Shown piece after piece: positions 34,469 through 48,400 of a DNA stretch of 64,000 nt. The translations under genes were made by a program, and so were the position numbers. The notes under the pieces were generated by a model, which had not been told where the DNA came from, did not search any database, and saw only the letters and a program-made list of their open reading frames with translations. Within the stretch, counting starts at the first letter, position 1; each line of letters opens with the position of its first letter. The stretch covers positions 2,666,001 to 2,730,000 of the forward strand of contig CM034105.1 of NCBI GenBank assembly GCA_019914945.1, written 5' to 3'. This DNA is from Typha latifolia. Lineage: Eukaryota; Streptophyta; Magnoliopsida; Poales; Typhaceae.

Positions 34469-37400
34469 ATGGGAACTCTCCGTATCCTTCCCCTCTTCCT
34501 CCTTTTTCACCTCACTTTCTCTCTGAATCAAGAAGGCCTCCACCTCTTGCAGGCGAAACGAGCTCTCGGCGACCCACTCAACTTCCTCTCAAACTGGAAT
34601 TCAGTTGACTCCACTCCATGCAACTGGGCCGGAGTCTCCTGCTCCACTTCCTCTCCCGCTTCCGACCCAAAAGTTACTTCCCTCAACCTCACCGACCTCG
34701 GCCTCGTCGGACCTTTCCCCTCCTCTCTCTGCCTCCTCCCCAACCTCTCCTTCCTCTCCCTCTCCTACAACTACATCAACTCTTCTCTCACTTCCTCCTC
34801 TCTACTTCCCTGTTCCTCTCTCACCTACCTCGACCTCTCCCAAAATCTCTTGGTGGGTTCTCTTCCCGACTCCTTATCCGAGCTCCCCGCTCTAACCTAC
34901 CTCGACTTATCTGCGAATAACTTCTCTGGTCCTATTCCTCCCTCCTTTGCCAACTTTCCCAAGATCCAAGTCCTATCTTTAGTATCCAATTTGCTATCCG
35001 GCCCACTTCCCGACTTTCTTGGAAATCTATCCACGCTTCGCCAGCTTAATCTATCGTACAACCCTTTCACTCCATCGCCAATTCCTTCTTCCATTTCCAA
35101 GCTCCATTCTTTAGAAATCTTATGGCTATCCGGATGCAATCTTATCGGGGCTATTCCGCCTTCGCTCGGATATCTTTCTAAGCTCACCGATTTCGACCTA
35201 TCTACCAATTCCTTATCCGGCCCAATTCCGGCTTCTCTCACTAACCTCACCAACGTTATCCAGATCGAGCTTTACAGTAATTCGCTATCCGGCGAGATCC
35301 CCGGGGGCTTCTCGAAGCTCTCGTCTCTCCGACGGATCGACGCCTCGCTCAACCGCCTTGAGGGGCTGCTTCCCGACGACTTCTTCGACGCGCCGCTGCT
35401 GGATAGTGTGCACCTCTACAGCAACCAGCTCACCGGGCCCGTTCCCGCCGGCGCTGCCAATTCTGCGTCTCTCGTCGAGCTCCGGCTTTTCGCGAACCAG
35501 CTTGATGGGTCGCTGCCGGCGGACTTGGGTAAGAATTCGCCTCTCGTGTTTCTTGATATTTCGGATAATTTAATCTCCGGCGAGATACCGGCGGGCGTCT
35601 GCGACCGCGGCGTGCTCGAGGAGCTTCTTCTGGTTCATAATTTGATATCCGGCGCGATCCCCGAGGGGCTCGCTCGGTGCCGGACGTTGAGGCGGGTCCG
35701 GCTGGCGAACAACCGGCTCTCCAGCGAGGTCCCCGATGGCTTCTGGGGGTTGCCCCATGTCTACCTCCTCGAGCTCACCGGGAACTCTCTCTCCGGTAGT
35801 ATCTCCCCAGTCATCTCTAGCGCCGCGACTCTGTCCCAGCTTCTCATCTCCGAGAACCGAATCGCCGGGAACATCCCCTCGGAGATCGGTATGCTCTCAA
35901 AGCTGTCCGAATTCTTGGCCGCGAACAACGAGCTAACAGGGCCGTTGCCGTTCTCGCTCGGCGGCTTGGCGGAGCTCGGCCGGCTCGACCTCGGTAACAA
36001 TGCCCTCTCCGGCGAGCTTCTCCGAGGAATCCAATCATGGAAGAAGCTGAGTGAATTGAACCTTGCCAACAACGAGTTCACCGGCGTGATACCTCCGGAG
36101 CTCGGCGATCTCCCGGTGCTCAACTATCTCGATCTCTCGGGGAACTTCCTCACCGGAGAAATCCCTATCCAGTTACAGAACTTGAAGCTAAACCAATTCA
36201 ACTTGTCCGACAACCGCCTCTCCGGTGCTCTCCCACCTCTGTTCGCCACCGTCGCCTACCGTGACAGCTTCTTGGGCAATCCCGGGCTATGCGGGGATCT
36301 CCCCGGGCTCTGCCCTTCTTCTCAGGGAGGCTCCCCAGACCGCCACCGGTTCATTTGGTTGCTCCGATCGATCTTTGTTCTCGCAGCTCTCGTCTTCATC
36401 ACCGGGATTGCATGGTTCTATTGGAGATATCAACAATTCAAGAAGTCCAAGCTCAGAATTGAGAGGTCTAAATGGTCATTAACATCATTCCACAAATTGG
36501 GCTTCCGGGAATATGAGATCTTGGATTGCCTAAGTGAAGACAATGTCGTTGGCAGTGGTGCTTCTGGGAAGGTCTACAAGGTGGTTCTCAGCAACAGCGA
36601 GGTTGTCGCCGTGAAGAAGCTATGGGGAATGCAGAAGAAGGATACGGAGAATCCCGAGCTGACAATGGTAGACAACAGTTTCAATGCTGAGGTTGCAACT
36701 CTTGGAAAGATTAGACACAAGAACATTGTCAAGCTCTGGTGCTCTTGCACACACCAGGACTGCAAGCTTTTGGTATATGAGTACATGCCTAATGGGAGCT
36801 TAGGAGATGTGTTGCATAGTAGCAAAGGGGGGCTTCTGGATTGGTCTGCGAGGTATAAGATTGCGCTGGATGCAGCGGAGGGTCTCTGCTATCTGCATCA
36901 TGACTGCATGCCGGCAATTGTGCACAGAGATATTAAGTCGAATAACATATTGTTGGATGCCAACTTTGGGGCTAGAGTTGCAGATTTTGGGGTGGCTAAG
37001 GTAGTTGATGCTGTTGGGAAGGGGACTAAATCCATGTCAGTTATTGCAGGTTCGCGTGGTTACATCGCCCCAGGTTTGTGTTTGTTATGTCGTTCTTGTG
37101 CATTAGATGAGATTGATTATTAATTGTTTCAGCTTTCTTACTTGATTAGTAAAAAATATATAGATGTTGGTCTGAGAAAATGAACATGATGACTTGCTTA
37201 TCTCTTGTCCTATCCCATTATGTTTCTCCTCAAAATGTCTGATTCTGAAGAAGTATTGTCAAATTTAATTTCATATGCATAAGACAATACTTTGTTCATT
37301 AATACCAGTGTCTTGTCTGCTTTCAGAGTTCTGCAAACTCATATGCCGTTGCATCTAAGTTGCATAAAATTTCATCCGTTAAAGTATGTTTCTTGTACTT

Positions 37401-38093
37401 CATATAGTTTACATGGCCATCTTAACAGCTGTTCAGTCCAAAATGGTCTTAAGATGAATGAAGTAATCGAGTTATATTTGCATGTCTATAAGTTTATATG
37501 CCACTTCGAAGTTCTCTTTAAGGTTCTCTCTATCTGAATGCATCTTCATGGGAAAGAAGCAAATGTTTCTTGTATATTGGACTTCTACCATTACAATTGA
37601 CCTTTCTATTTCCAATTTTCTTACATCTTTAATTCGTTGCTGCTGTTGTTTGTTCAAATGTAGGTGTTTGTCTTGCGCTAATTTTACTATATAATTTTCT
37701 ACAGAGTATGCATACACTCTTCGCGTGAATGAGAAGAGTGACATATACAGCTTCGGTGTTGTTATTCTTGAGCTTGTGACAGGGAAGCTCCCCGTCGATC
37801 CCGAGTTCGGGGAGAAGGACTTGGTGAAGTGGGTATCCTTCACAATGAAACAGAAGGTGGACCATGTCATAGACCCTAAGCTTGATATGTCTTTTAAAGA
37901 GGAGATAGTAAAAGTTCTTGACATCGGGCTTCTCTGCACGAGCTCCCTCCCCATCAACCGGCCATCTATGAGGAGAGTAGTGAAGATGCTGCGGGAAGTG
38001 CGGGAGGAGAACAAGCCGAAACCTGAGAACATGGATGGCAGGCTGTCTCCTTATTACTATGAAGACGCTTCTGATCAGGGGAGTATAATTTAA
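34469..38093 (+). CDS. HSL1: LRR receptor-like kinase, HAESA-LIKE 1 (HSL1) type, 2 exons
   Basis: Exons 34469-37073 and 37705-38093 give 997 residues. The ATG at 34469 starts a clear signal peptide (hydrophobic core [15 protein letters not shown]), so it is preferred over an in-frame ATG at 34280. The cysteine-capped N-terminal LRR domain is followed by about 20 LRRs with the plant LxGxIP pattern, a membrane span at about 628-652 ([20 protein letters not shown]) and a Ser/Thr kinase: Gly-rich loop [11 protein letters not shown] near 692, VAVKK lysine near 715, catalytic HRDIKSNN with Asp 821, DFG 839-841 and the APE motif split by the intron, the usual place in LRR class XI. All catalytic residues are present. 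HSL1 belongs to the HAESA clade, which perceives secreted IDA/CLE-type peptides with SERK co-receptors at the plasma membrane. The gene is tail to tail with the GBPL3-like gene. Confidence 0.96.
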
Positions 38094-39468
38094 TGGCAGT
38101 TTCAAGATCTTGATGGGAAATTCCACTTTTCTACACAATTAAAACATAAATGAGGTGCTTATTATTGTAAATTAGTTCTGCTTGTGGTTCAAAATGAATG
38201 TGTCTTTGGCCTCTTGCAGATTCATTAATAACTACATGATTGCCATTATCTTTGACATTTGCGCACTTGTAGTTGTTGAAAGCATTAGCTCACTTATTCG
38301 CTATCTACTATTTGTTGAATTGCAGAATGAATGCTAGCTTTGGAAGTTGAACTACAACCAGTAAGCCTCTTTAGAATTTTGGAGTCTTTTGTCTTCCACT
38401 AGAAGACTATGACTCCATGTGGGGTCTTTTCTATTGAATTCTTGGGCACAATGGTCCCCCCCCCCCAAACTGTACTGTTTTACTATGTTTGTCTGAGTCG
38501 TGATGCATATGTAGTTGGTCACAATGGTCTACGACTTTTGTTCTTGGGCATAATGGTCCTGAGAGCAAGAGAGGTGCCGTAATAAATATTTTCTCTATTG
38601 GCAACCCTAAGAATATGAAGCAATCAGGGCATAATATTTTGGTCAGTTAATAGTAAAGTTAGTTTATTTCTCTGTAATTTGTTACATCATCTTCATTAGT
38701 ATGAATAAATACTGATGATCACGATCTAAATAACGGGTTGAGTCTAATGACTAATGAAGAATAACTTCCAAGCATCAGCACGATTGGGACGCATCTCGCC
38801 ATGAAAATAACAGTATTGAAGTCCTTCCCATTTCCCTACATCAGAAGGTTTAGATAAGGTTGAAAGTAGAAACTGAGAATAATACTACTGAAGCTGGCAA
38901 AGGAAGGTTCTTGATTGCAAGTAAAGCTGTTTTTGTGTTATTGAAATGCTTCTCAAAATCTCAAGCTATAGCAATGTGGGACAATGCTGCATTATCTTTC
39001 CCTCCCCTAACCCACATTTGCAAATCTTGTTTGGCTTGAATAGCATTTGAATGGTTCTTGGAATCTTGGAACTACAAAGTTGTCAAAGGATGATCATCCG
39101 GTATGCCGGCATGGCTAGAGAATGTTAAGCAAATCCTTAAAGCAAAAGCCAACCAAGCACTATACAATCTTGTTACATATGGAACCTATAAGTTCATAAA
39201 CAGTACAGGCTCACATCTGCCATAAATTGTGTCGAATGGCAGAGAAACCAAACTCACGAATATACAGGCACACGCCAATTCCAGAATCTAGAACAAGCAT
39301 ACAAACATTCATTGATTATATCGATTTGGGTGAACTTGATAAGGATGTGAATTTGTAAAAGAGGACATTCTTGATACTGCTACAATGTTCAGTTGGGCCA
39401 ACTTCCACGTATATATTTGCATTTCATCTGAAGAACTCAACCTAGTATATGCAGTGACAGACAAACAG
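38094..39468. other. Convergent 3' region between HSL1 and GBPL3-like
   Basis: Both flanking genes end here, so most of the stretch is probable 3' UTR and spacer. It has a run of C at 38457-38467 and a short internal duplication (CTTGGGCACAATGGTCC near 38442 and CTTGGGCATAATGGTCC near 38543). No gene is seen. Confidence 0.5.
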
Positions 39469-42400
39469 CTACTGTCCAAGGACATGCTTCTCATAAAGAC
39501 CAATAATATCCTTCTTGTTAGGATTCCTAAGTTCCAGCAGTTGAGCACCAAAACCATGCTTTGTGAGTTCTTGTTTCAGCTTCAGAACAGTGAACTTTGA
39601 ATAATCTTCCAACTCAGTTTCGTGATGCTCCTGGCTTTGCGTAATATTATCTTCTCCCTGGTGAACAGAGCCACCATCTTCCATCTGGACATATTTTAAA
39701 GGACTTGTAGTACTTTTAGATCTCTTTCTACTCCTTACCTGACCATCAACATCCATTTCTTGGACAGATTCAGTTCCCATATCATTATCTACCCTTGAGC
39801 GTTTCCCATGAGAAGCTGCTCTAAGCTTGCTGTCCAGTGCAGTTTCAACTAGACGAATAGAAGTCAATTCCTGGTGGAGTGAATCTAGTTTGCCCTGTGT
39901 AGATTGCAACTGCAATGATAAGGCCTCTGCTCTGTTGGTAGCTTCAGCTCGAGCTGCACGTTCTGTCGCCAAAAGTGTTTCAAGGACTTGAACGGTGTCA
40001 GACCTCTGCTCATTGCTCCGACTTAGTAGATCCTCAATTTCTTTTTCCCTTTCGTCAACCATCCTCTCAAGCAGTGCAACCTTGGATATGGCATCCGTTT
40101 CAGATAGACGTAACCTCTGAACTTCATCAGATAGATTTGCTTTCTCCTGTTCCAGATTATCAACTCGTCTCTCAACTCTTTCAATCACGGCCAATCTTTC
40201 CATAGACAACCGTTGTGCTTCACTTTTGTCATTTTGAGTTGCTATTACTTCTGTCCGAGCTGCATCAGCCAACTCAATAGCTCGCTTCGCATCCCTCTCA
40301 GCAACTTTACACCTTTCTTCTGCTTCATCAAATTTCTCACACTGGGCTAGATACTTTTCTTGAAGATAGTTCTTTTCTTGTTCCAGCATTCTGCCTTCCT
40401 TTTCATATGATTGAGCTCTAGTCTTTTCATAATCAAACTTCTCATTCAAATTCTTAATTTCCTCCTTCAACACCGCAGTGTCCATGTCATGGCTCTGTAT
40501 TTTAAATTCTGCAGCCTGGAAACGAAGTCCAAATCATTGCCATCAGCACCTAAGATCATTTAATATCCAAAATAACAGTTCTAATTGAAAGAGAAGAAAA
40601 TAATATTTATTTGTGAGGATCTAAATATTACCTCTAATCTGGCAACGACAATTCTTGTATGGCCCTCAGTATGCTCTAACTTAGCATTCAAATTCTTGAC
40701 TTCCTCTCCCTGTTATAAAAAATGATGCATCAGGCATGACTTAACCAACCAAACTGGAAAAGAAAAGGACAAAATATATAGTTAATTAACCTTTTCCTCT
40801 AGTTGAGAAGCAAATTCTGCCCTTATAGCATCTTCCCTTTCTTGAGCCTTTCTGTTAGTTAATTCCTGCAGTGATGCTGCTCTCTCCAAAGCTGTTTTCA
40901 CTTGTGCAGCGGCAATCTCGTATTTCTGCTTCCACTCTAATGCCTCTTCTTGAGCAGAGGCTGCCTGTTCACGAGCTGCTACTAGTCTCCCTTCACTAGA
41001 ACTGTACTTGGACTCCAAGGCTGCTTTTTGAGTTGTAAAGTTGCCTTCCTCAGCCTTGAGTATTGAACAACTTTGCTCATACTTAATTTTCCAATCAGAG
41101 GACTCCCGTCTAGCAAGATCGAGATCCTTAGAAAGGCTCAAATATCGTTCTTCCAATGTGCTACATTTGCTCCGCAAATTCGCAATACGGCCACTAAGAT
41201 CATCGGAAATCTTTTGCTTATCAATGACAGCATCTTCATAGTGCTTCAAATATTCAGATTTGTGCTTTTCATTTGCCTCAAGTTGCTTCCTCAGAAGCAC
41301 CAATTTCTCTTCATTTGAATGCCATTTTAATGCAAGAGCACTGCGTTCTGATTCAGTTCGATTTAACTGCTTCACAAAAAGGTCCAGAATAGGTCCTCCC
41401 AAACTGCATTGGAGATAGAAATTAAAAAAAAATGCAGGTAATCATAAGTAGCAAAACAAGGTTATCATCTTTTTCCTTCTTATGGACTCTTTTGGTATCT
41501 AGAGGATGTGGGGGATGATTACTTCATGTCTTGAGACTATAACATGTGAGATCGGATGATGCAAGTACTTGAGAAATGAGAATCATGGGATGATTTATTT
41601 TGTCTCCCTAGCAATCTTCAGTGCTTATCACTTCATAACTTCAGATATCAATTAAGAAATTTGATGTGGTCATGATCCTCACTCATCAAATCCAGCATAT
41701 CTAATCCAATTTTAATCGAAAAGGGTAAAACTGATAGTTCAACAATATCTTCCTATATAATGAAAATCTGCCACGTCTAAAGAGTACAGGATGTTGATGT
41801 CATTCAATTTTATCAATCCAATCTTAATGACATCCAACAAAGTTGAGTACATTTAATATCCTAATAGCAGTAGCATGATTTTGCTTTAGACAGTTGGCCA
41901 TAGGTTCATGAAACCCATGTAGGCTGATTTTGCTTAACTCAGAATTTAAAAACCAATTTCTAGAGGGCTTGACATCAGCTCAGCATAGGTCATAGGAATT
42001 TGCAAGTTCCTCTCAAAGCCTTCTCAACTATGAGGTCCATCACCCCAAATTGTTAAGAAAAGGCTACAATGTTATGAAATGATAATATACCAACTCCATT
42101 TGGAATGACAATATTAGCAACTAAGATGTTGAGAAACTTTCAATCCAGGTTAGATAGTCTATACAAATATAAAACTGTCAGTCAGGTTTTATTCTACTTG
42201 ATCTGAAATAATTTGGGGCATTTGTGCAAAAAAACCTTTTAGTTTTTAAAATAACAAAAATGTGTCCTTGTGCACATATGTGCGCATATCTGGTATAAAT
42301 TGTGCACATTTTATTGCTAATAAATATGCATTTAATATAAAATGAATGCATTCAGTTTACCTAAGAACTTTTTTCTGCAAATAGCCTGAAATAACTTCAC

Positions 42401-45400
42401 ATGTTGCAGCAAAAATAGAATATAAAACCCAGATATCCAAATGTGGCCATAATCATCATCCTTCACCTGGATAATTATAATTTCGCCTAGCAGCCAAATA
42501 TTACTGGGGTTAAAGGAAGGAACAAACCTCTGTCTTAAGAAGGTAGCCAAAATTTTCCATTTTCCTGGACCATGAGAAGATGACTCATACTCAGAGAGCA
42601 GTTTTTCCAGAACCTGCAGAAGAAAGTTAAAAGAGATAAGCGGGTGACCTTTTCTTATAAATTATATTTAAACTATTATGGAAAGGTCAGAATTTAACTA
42701 TTTCCAAATGATAATATGTCTGTGTGTATATTTAATCCTTGTCAGAGCTTTTATATGTCTGCGTGCATAATTCTGTTATCTCCTTGATAAAGAATGACAG
42801 CTCTGAACACCGCTGCTTATGGAGCGGTCACTTCCATAAGGCCGTATTAGCTTGAGTATCAAACAACAGGAAAAGTCAGAAAACTAGCTTAACCAAACCC
42901 TTGAGATGTTCCAAAGCGTAGATCCTTGTACGATCACAAAAGTGTAACCAAATCATGCCTTATCTAAAGTATAATACTTTCTTCCATCGTAAGCTCTATA
43001 TAAATTACCCTAACTATTTGAATTTACCTAAAATGCCCATGTGACCATGATGTGACATATCTGGGTGTGAGTATGATTCGTGAAACACACTCGGTAGTAT
43101 AAATTTGTAGGCATCACTATTATCAACATCTGGAAATGAAAAGAGCTAGTACCATAGAAAAACACACCTTTGTTGATGACTTTGGTAATTAGTATTTTGA
43201 TGAGATTTCATACAGAAATGTCTAAAGAGAGTCCGGAGAAAAATAATTCTTCAGAATGAACTGCTCATTTTAATTGACAGCAAACAGTGCAATTTTTGAG
43301 AAAGATGCTTCCCTTGATAACCTTGTAATATACCACTTCTCGATGATCAGGCTATTCTTGTGATAGCATAATGCTCTTTCGTTAAAGAAAGTTAACCAAC
43401 AATCACAAGTGCTTTCTCAGAGGATCACTTGGTATGAAGGTACAGGTTTCTCCTTGCATCCCATAGGTCATGGGTTCAAGTATTGGACTAAGTTCTTTTG
43501 TCTTTAAAGATAAGGGTGAGGTTACATACATCTTCCCCTATCACACCCCTTACAAGAGGTCATGGGAAACAACCTCTTAAAAAAATAATGGCAAGACTAT
43601 GTACAGTTTCCCTCACCACACCCCATATAGGCAGAAGCCTCATGCCCTCAAGTGCTTTCTGTCTAATCTTTCGAGATATCCTTGAGATAAGAAATGAATT
43701 CAGTTATTAGACATTGTGTATTTAGCTGTATGAATATTTTATCCTATTAGTACCAACACTAAACTAGTTCAAGCATTCAAATTTATATCAGTGTACAGGA
43801 TGAGACATATTTGCAAAGGTATGAGCACAAGTACAAAGTGAAAATGACCTACCTCAATCACACCAGGAACCTTGGCGTCAGGAACATTACAAGCTGCTCG
43901 AAGCTTCTTTTCCATGGTCTGAACAGCATTTGAACATTGCATGTCAGCCTCCAGAAATGCAGTCCTTTTGTAGTCCTGCACCAACATTCAGTAAACAGTG
44001 AGCGATGCACATAGGAAATCGCTGAAGAAGAATTGCTGCGAAAAATAATGCTCAAAGCTTTTAGCTTGTACAATTTATTGCTCTAGAATCTACACTACTA
44101 GTGATCATGAAGTTGAAACAAACTAAATTTTCAGCTTCAGCCTTTTCCAACTCTATTTCAGAAAAAGATCAAGATATATTGTCTAATTATTATAAAATAA
44201 AAGGTAAAGAAAAAAAGCAGATTATATACTAAAAGGTTAAGGATCACTAATACACCTGCATAGCACACCAAAATTACTCAATCACATAACATCAAACACC
44301 AGAACAACTGTCCTCTCAAGATTGCTCTAGAAGCATGGACTCTAAGACAGAAAAGCTTAACATAGAAAGAAATGAATGCATGCATGTGGGAAGTACGAGA
44401 TGCAGATGACAATTATCTCAACAACAAATTTGAGTATGAAGTGGTCTTGAGTTAAATGATGTCGAAAAAGGGGGCTTCCCATGAGGCTCTTACCAAAACA
44501 AGATCTCAGAAGGGAAGATGTACACAAAGTTACCCTAAAAATGAAGAAATTATTCTATGTTGAACCAATGATGGATGCAAAGAGTAAGCCTTACCATGAC
44601 TTCAAGTGAACCTCAAAATCTAAACCCTAAAACCTAAATTTATGACTTCTTGTGTAGACTAAGGTAGGTAGGGGAAAAATTATAGTAGGATTTATTTGTG
44701 AACTAAGAAGCAAGTAGATTGCAAAAGAAGAATATTATTTAATGGCCTCAACAGACTATTGTACAAAAAATATTAAAGATGGACATATAAGTACTCAGGA
44801 AAACTGGATAACAATTAAAGTGTCACTAATAAAATACAACTTCAAGAAATCAACAAGAAATTATAAAATTAGCCAATAGTTAGTTATAAGCACATTAGTG
44901 AGCAAAAGGTATTGCAGCTGCTTGAATGAAATCTTAAAAATGGCCTCACTTTCTTGATTTTAATTCAATTACATGAAAATATTAGCAAAACAAAGATTAA
45001 ATTGGAAAGAAGATATTGGAAAGGCAAAACTGAGACAGGAATTATATCTTTAGGTTGATTTGCAACAACATTTTGCTAATATAACAAAACTGAGTGCTGA
45101 TAATAAGCAAATAATGGTTGTCTGTACCTCAAATGCCTTTCTGCAAAAAGTACGAAGAAGTTTTTCATAATTTATACGTGCTGAGCCAGACCCCACAGCA
45201 TTAGCATTAAAAGCAGCAAGTGATTTCTGCATAGCTTCTTCATGTGCTTCCCTTAGAGCATCCTAAAATATTAGAATTAGTCTAGGTAATACCATGTGCT
45301 TCTACTCATCTACGGAGCAATAGTATAGCAATTACCTCTTCAGCAGGTTTGTTACGGTTAAAAGATGCACTGTAAACGGCAGCTGCAGAATCATAAGCCT

Positions 45401-48400
45401 TGCGGCATTCTGCTTCTTCAACACTCTGTGGTAGGAAATATCATAAAAAAGATTAGGTTAGAATATGAAAGTAACACCTAAATAGTCACATAGTTTACTG
45501 TTTCTATATCAAGCTAACCCACAGAACTCTATTTTCCTACTGGTACATCTTAATGCCATGTGCTAAGAGAAAGCTGTGCAAAATTGAGTGAAGAAGATGG
45601 CTACCATTATGCTGGTTTCTTTTTTCTCAGTTTCTTACCATGTTTCTCATATTTTGCTCTCTCAGCAACTTCTAAGAATAGATGAAATGGGCAAATAATA
45701 AAAGTTTTATATGAATAAGAATTTAGAGAACAATGAGGCCATCATTATACTAGCAAAAAATACAGGTATCCACAACTCCTTTTTCTTCTCTTTTTTTCCT
45801 GTACTTCTGCAGTTCTGTTTTCCACTTTTCTCTTCTAATCTCTTTTTATTCCTCTACTCTTCACACCAGATCCTGCCGGCCACTTCTCATCTCAGCAGGT
45901 TCATATTTTCCCCCTCTTTGCTGGAATATTTTCCTTCTGTTGTAGGAATTCTGCAGTAACTGCAAAAGAACAAGCACTGGCAAGCCCCTCCGGGTGCTCT
46001 TCTATACCCCCAAAACCTCCTATAACATCTACTATAATTCTACTACATTGTTACGGACGATATCTAGACCGATCAGGACGTAAAAAAATTAAGAAAATTT
46101 AGGTGGTGGTAGCCTCACAAGATAAGGTTCTAATGGTTCTGATTTCACGTCAATCGGACATCTGAATGAAAAAAATATATATATAATTAAAATAGTGGAG
46201 CAAAGTTAGAATGGAGCAAAATGGTAAGTATCCTACGTTGCGGCAGTCGATGAAAGGTAGCAGACAGCCAAGGGTGGTGGTGGACGGTAGGGGTATAAAC
46301 GAGTAGAGCCTGTGCGAGCCAGCTCCGGCTCGGGCTCGGTTCGAAATTACTTTCGAGCCTTATAATTCTGCTCAGGTTCATCTCAGCTCAACTCGAACCG
46401 AGCTCGAGCTGAGCCTAACCAAGCATGAGCCGAGCCCGAGTCGAGCTCGAGCAAAGCTCGAGCTTGTTTAGAGGATGAGGAAGTGGCGGCGTGGACGACA
46501 GCTTACCGAAGGAGTAGGAGATGGGTGGAAGAGAAGGTGACGGCGAGGAGATGGTCAATAGAGGGGGAAGCCAACAGAGTGGAGGAAGAAGAGGAGGCTG
46601 ATGCCGAGGAGATGGTCGATGGAGGAGGCCAACGGAGAGAGGAGGTGGCACCGTGGCAACGACTTGCCGATGGAGGCCGACGGAGAGGGAGGAGGTGGTG
46701 GCGGCTTGCCGATAGAGACCGACGGATAGGAGGTGTGAGGGCTTACCAATGGAGGCCGACGGAGAGGAGACCAGATGGGTAAGGATGGGGTGCGAGTGGG
46801 GTGAGGGCGGGCCGGTCGCGTGGGGTGAGGATATGGGTGGTGGTCTGGTGGATGAGTGTGAGAGTGGGAAAGGTTACAGTGTTGGGTGAGAGTAATGGGT
46901 GGGTGACGAGTGATGGGTAAAGGTAGGGTGGGGTGAGGAACACGTGTCAATTATTCTTTTATGCCACGTGTCTCTAGTTGTAGTTAGCCAGGCTATCGAG
47001 CCTATCCAGCCGAGTCTAAACGAGCCGGCTCCAGCTCAGGCTCAGCTCAATATTAATTTCAAGTCGTTTTCAATAGCTCGGGCTCGACACAGTTCTGACC
47101 GAGCCGAGCCGAACCGGACTCGAGCTTCAGCCGAGCCGCTCGTCAAGCTTAACAGCCCTAGTGGATGGCCATATAATAGAGTGGCTACTGGAGGGAGGTG
47201 GTAACTAGGGGTTTGAATGCTTAGGAGAATTCTACGATTACGATCTATTCCTATGAAGATAAAGACGATCTAACGGCTACGATAAAAATGATAAATGCGC
47301 TAATAAAAAAAAATAACTATACTCAATTAATTCACAATGCTTGGATTAATAAAACCCGACCTCTCTATATATAGAGATTGGGTACAAATGAGTCCTACTT
47401 GGATTTAGCCTTAAAGGCTTATATGAGTCGAATTAGGACTTGCCTTAAAGACTTGCCTTAGTGGCTTACTTGACTTAATTGAACTTGCTTTAGTGGCTTA
47501 TATAACTTAACTATACTTGCCTTAAGGACTTATATGATATAATTAAACTTACCTTAAGGGCTTACATAAGAAATTAACATGAATCAATTAAAAGATAAAT
47601 AGACTTAATCCATTGGGCCCAATATCTTCATGATGCGATCCGATCTGACCTGATTTGCATCATACATATAAGAAAATATTCTCTGAAAATCCCGAAAGCC
47701 AACCATTCATTCTCACATTCTTTTCTTTTTTGAATCCCAACACATAGGTGAACAATAATCAGTTTTCTGCTTTGCAAGAACAGTGTTTAAAAAGTTTAGT
47801 TTTTTGTCAACTCTTAAAGAGTAAAGTTGAAAGGTTGCAGACCTGAATTCTCGTTTCTTCCGGATGTTCTTTTCAGTTCTTAATTGACTTTTTTGCTGCA
47901 TATTTATACTTGTGGAGCTGTGCCTCTATCTCTCAACCTTGCCTACATATTAAATCTTATTTGAGAAAGGTCATTGATTCCCTTGCATACCATTCAGATC
48001 ATTTTGGCTTATGGGAGTCATGCATTTATTTAGGTCCTAGTCATAAATTGCCCTACAACATTTTGTATCAAATCTATATCTTCCTACATCACTCCATGAG
48101 TGTAATGTCTTAGCTAATGATTTCCCCTTAGCCTGCAACCTCCTGAAGATAGAGGTATCGTATATTGAAGCCCAGAAAACCCCACAAAATGAAAAACAGG
48201 AATATAATCAGAGACAGAAAAATAATAGCATGTATATGTAAATTCTTCAACAAGACAAACCTGCCAGGATGAAGATATTGTAGGAACAGCTCCATTATTG
48301 ATGGCATCCAAGAATGACTGTGTAATACCAGCTAGAACAGGACCTGTCATAACTGTACCCCCTACTTGTTTGGGCCTTGTTCGCTCAAAGACAAACTTTG

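Noticed and set aside
34605..36123. Several alternative-frame ORFs within the HSL1 LRR region
   Set aside because: They arise from repeated, GC-rich LRR codons; the main frame has every LRR and kinase motif.
43458..43490. tRNA gene suggested by a B-box-like GGTTCAAG
   Set aside because: No cloverleaf, no proper A box spacing, and a perfect 12-bp duplication shows it is a SINE.
46483..46950. ORFs of about 100-130 codons inside the hAT-like element
   Set aside because: They translate a GGA-rich minisatellite into low-complexity Arg/Glu or Pro/His strings; no transposase motifs.
47180..47700. Solo LTR of a Copia-like retrotransposon
   Set aside because: Composition suggests retroelement debris, but no TG...CA ends or target duplication could be found.
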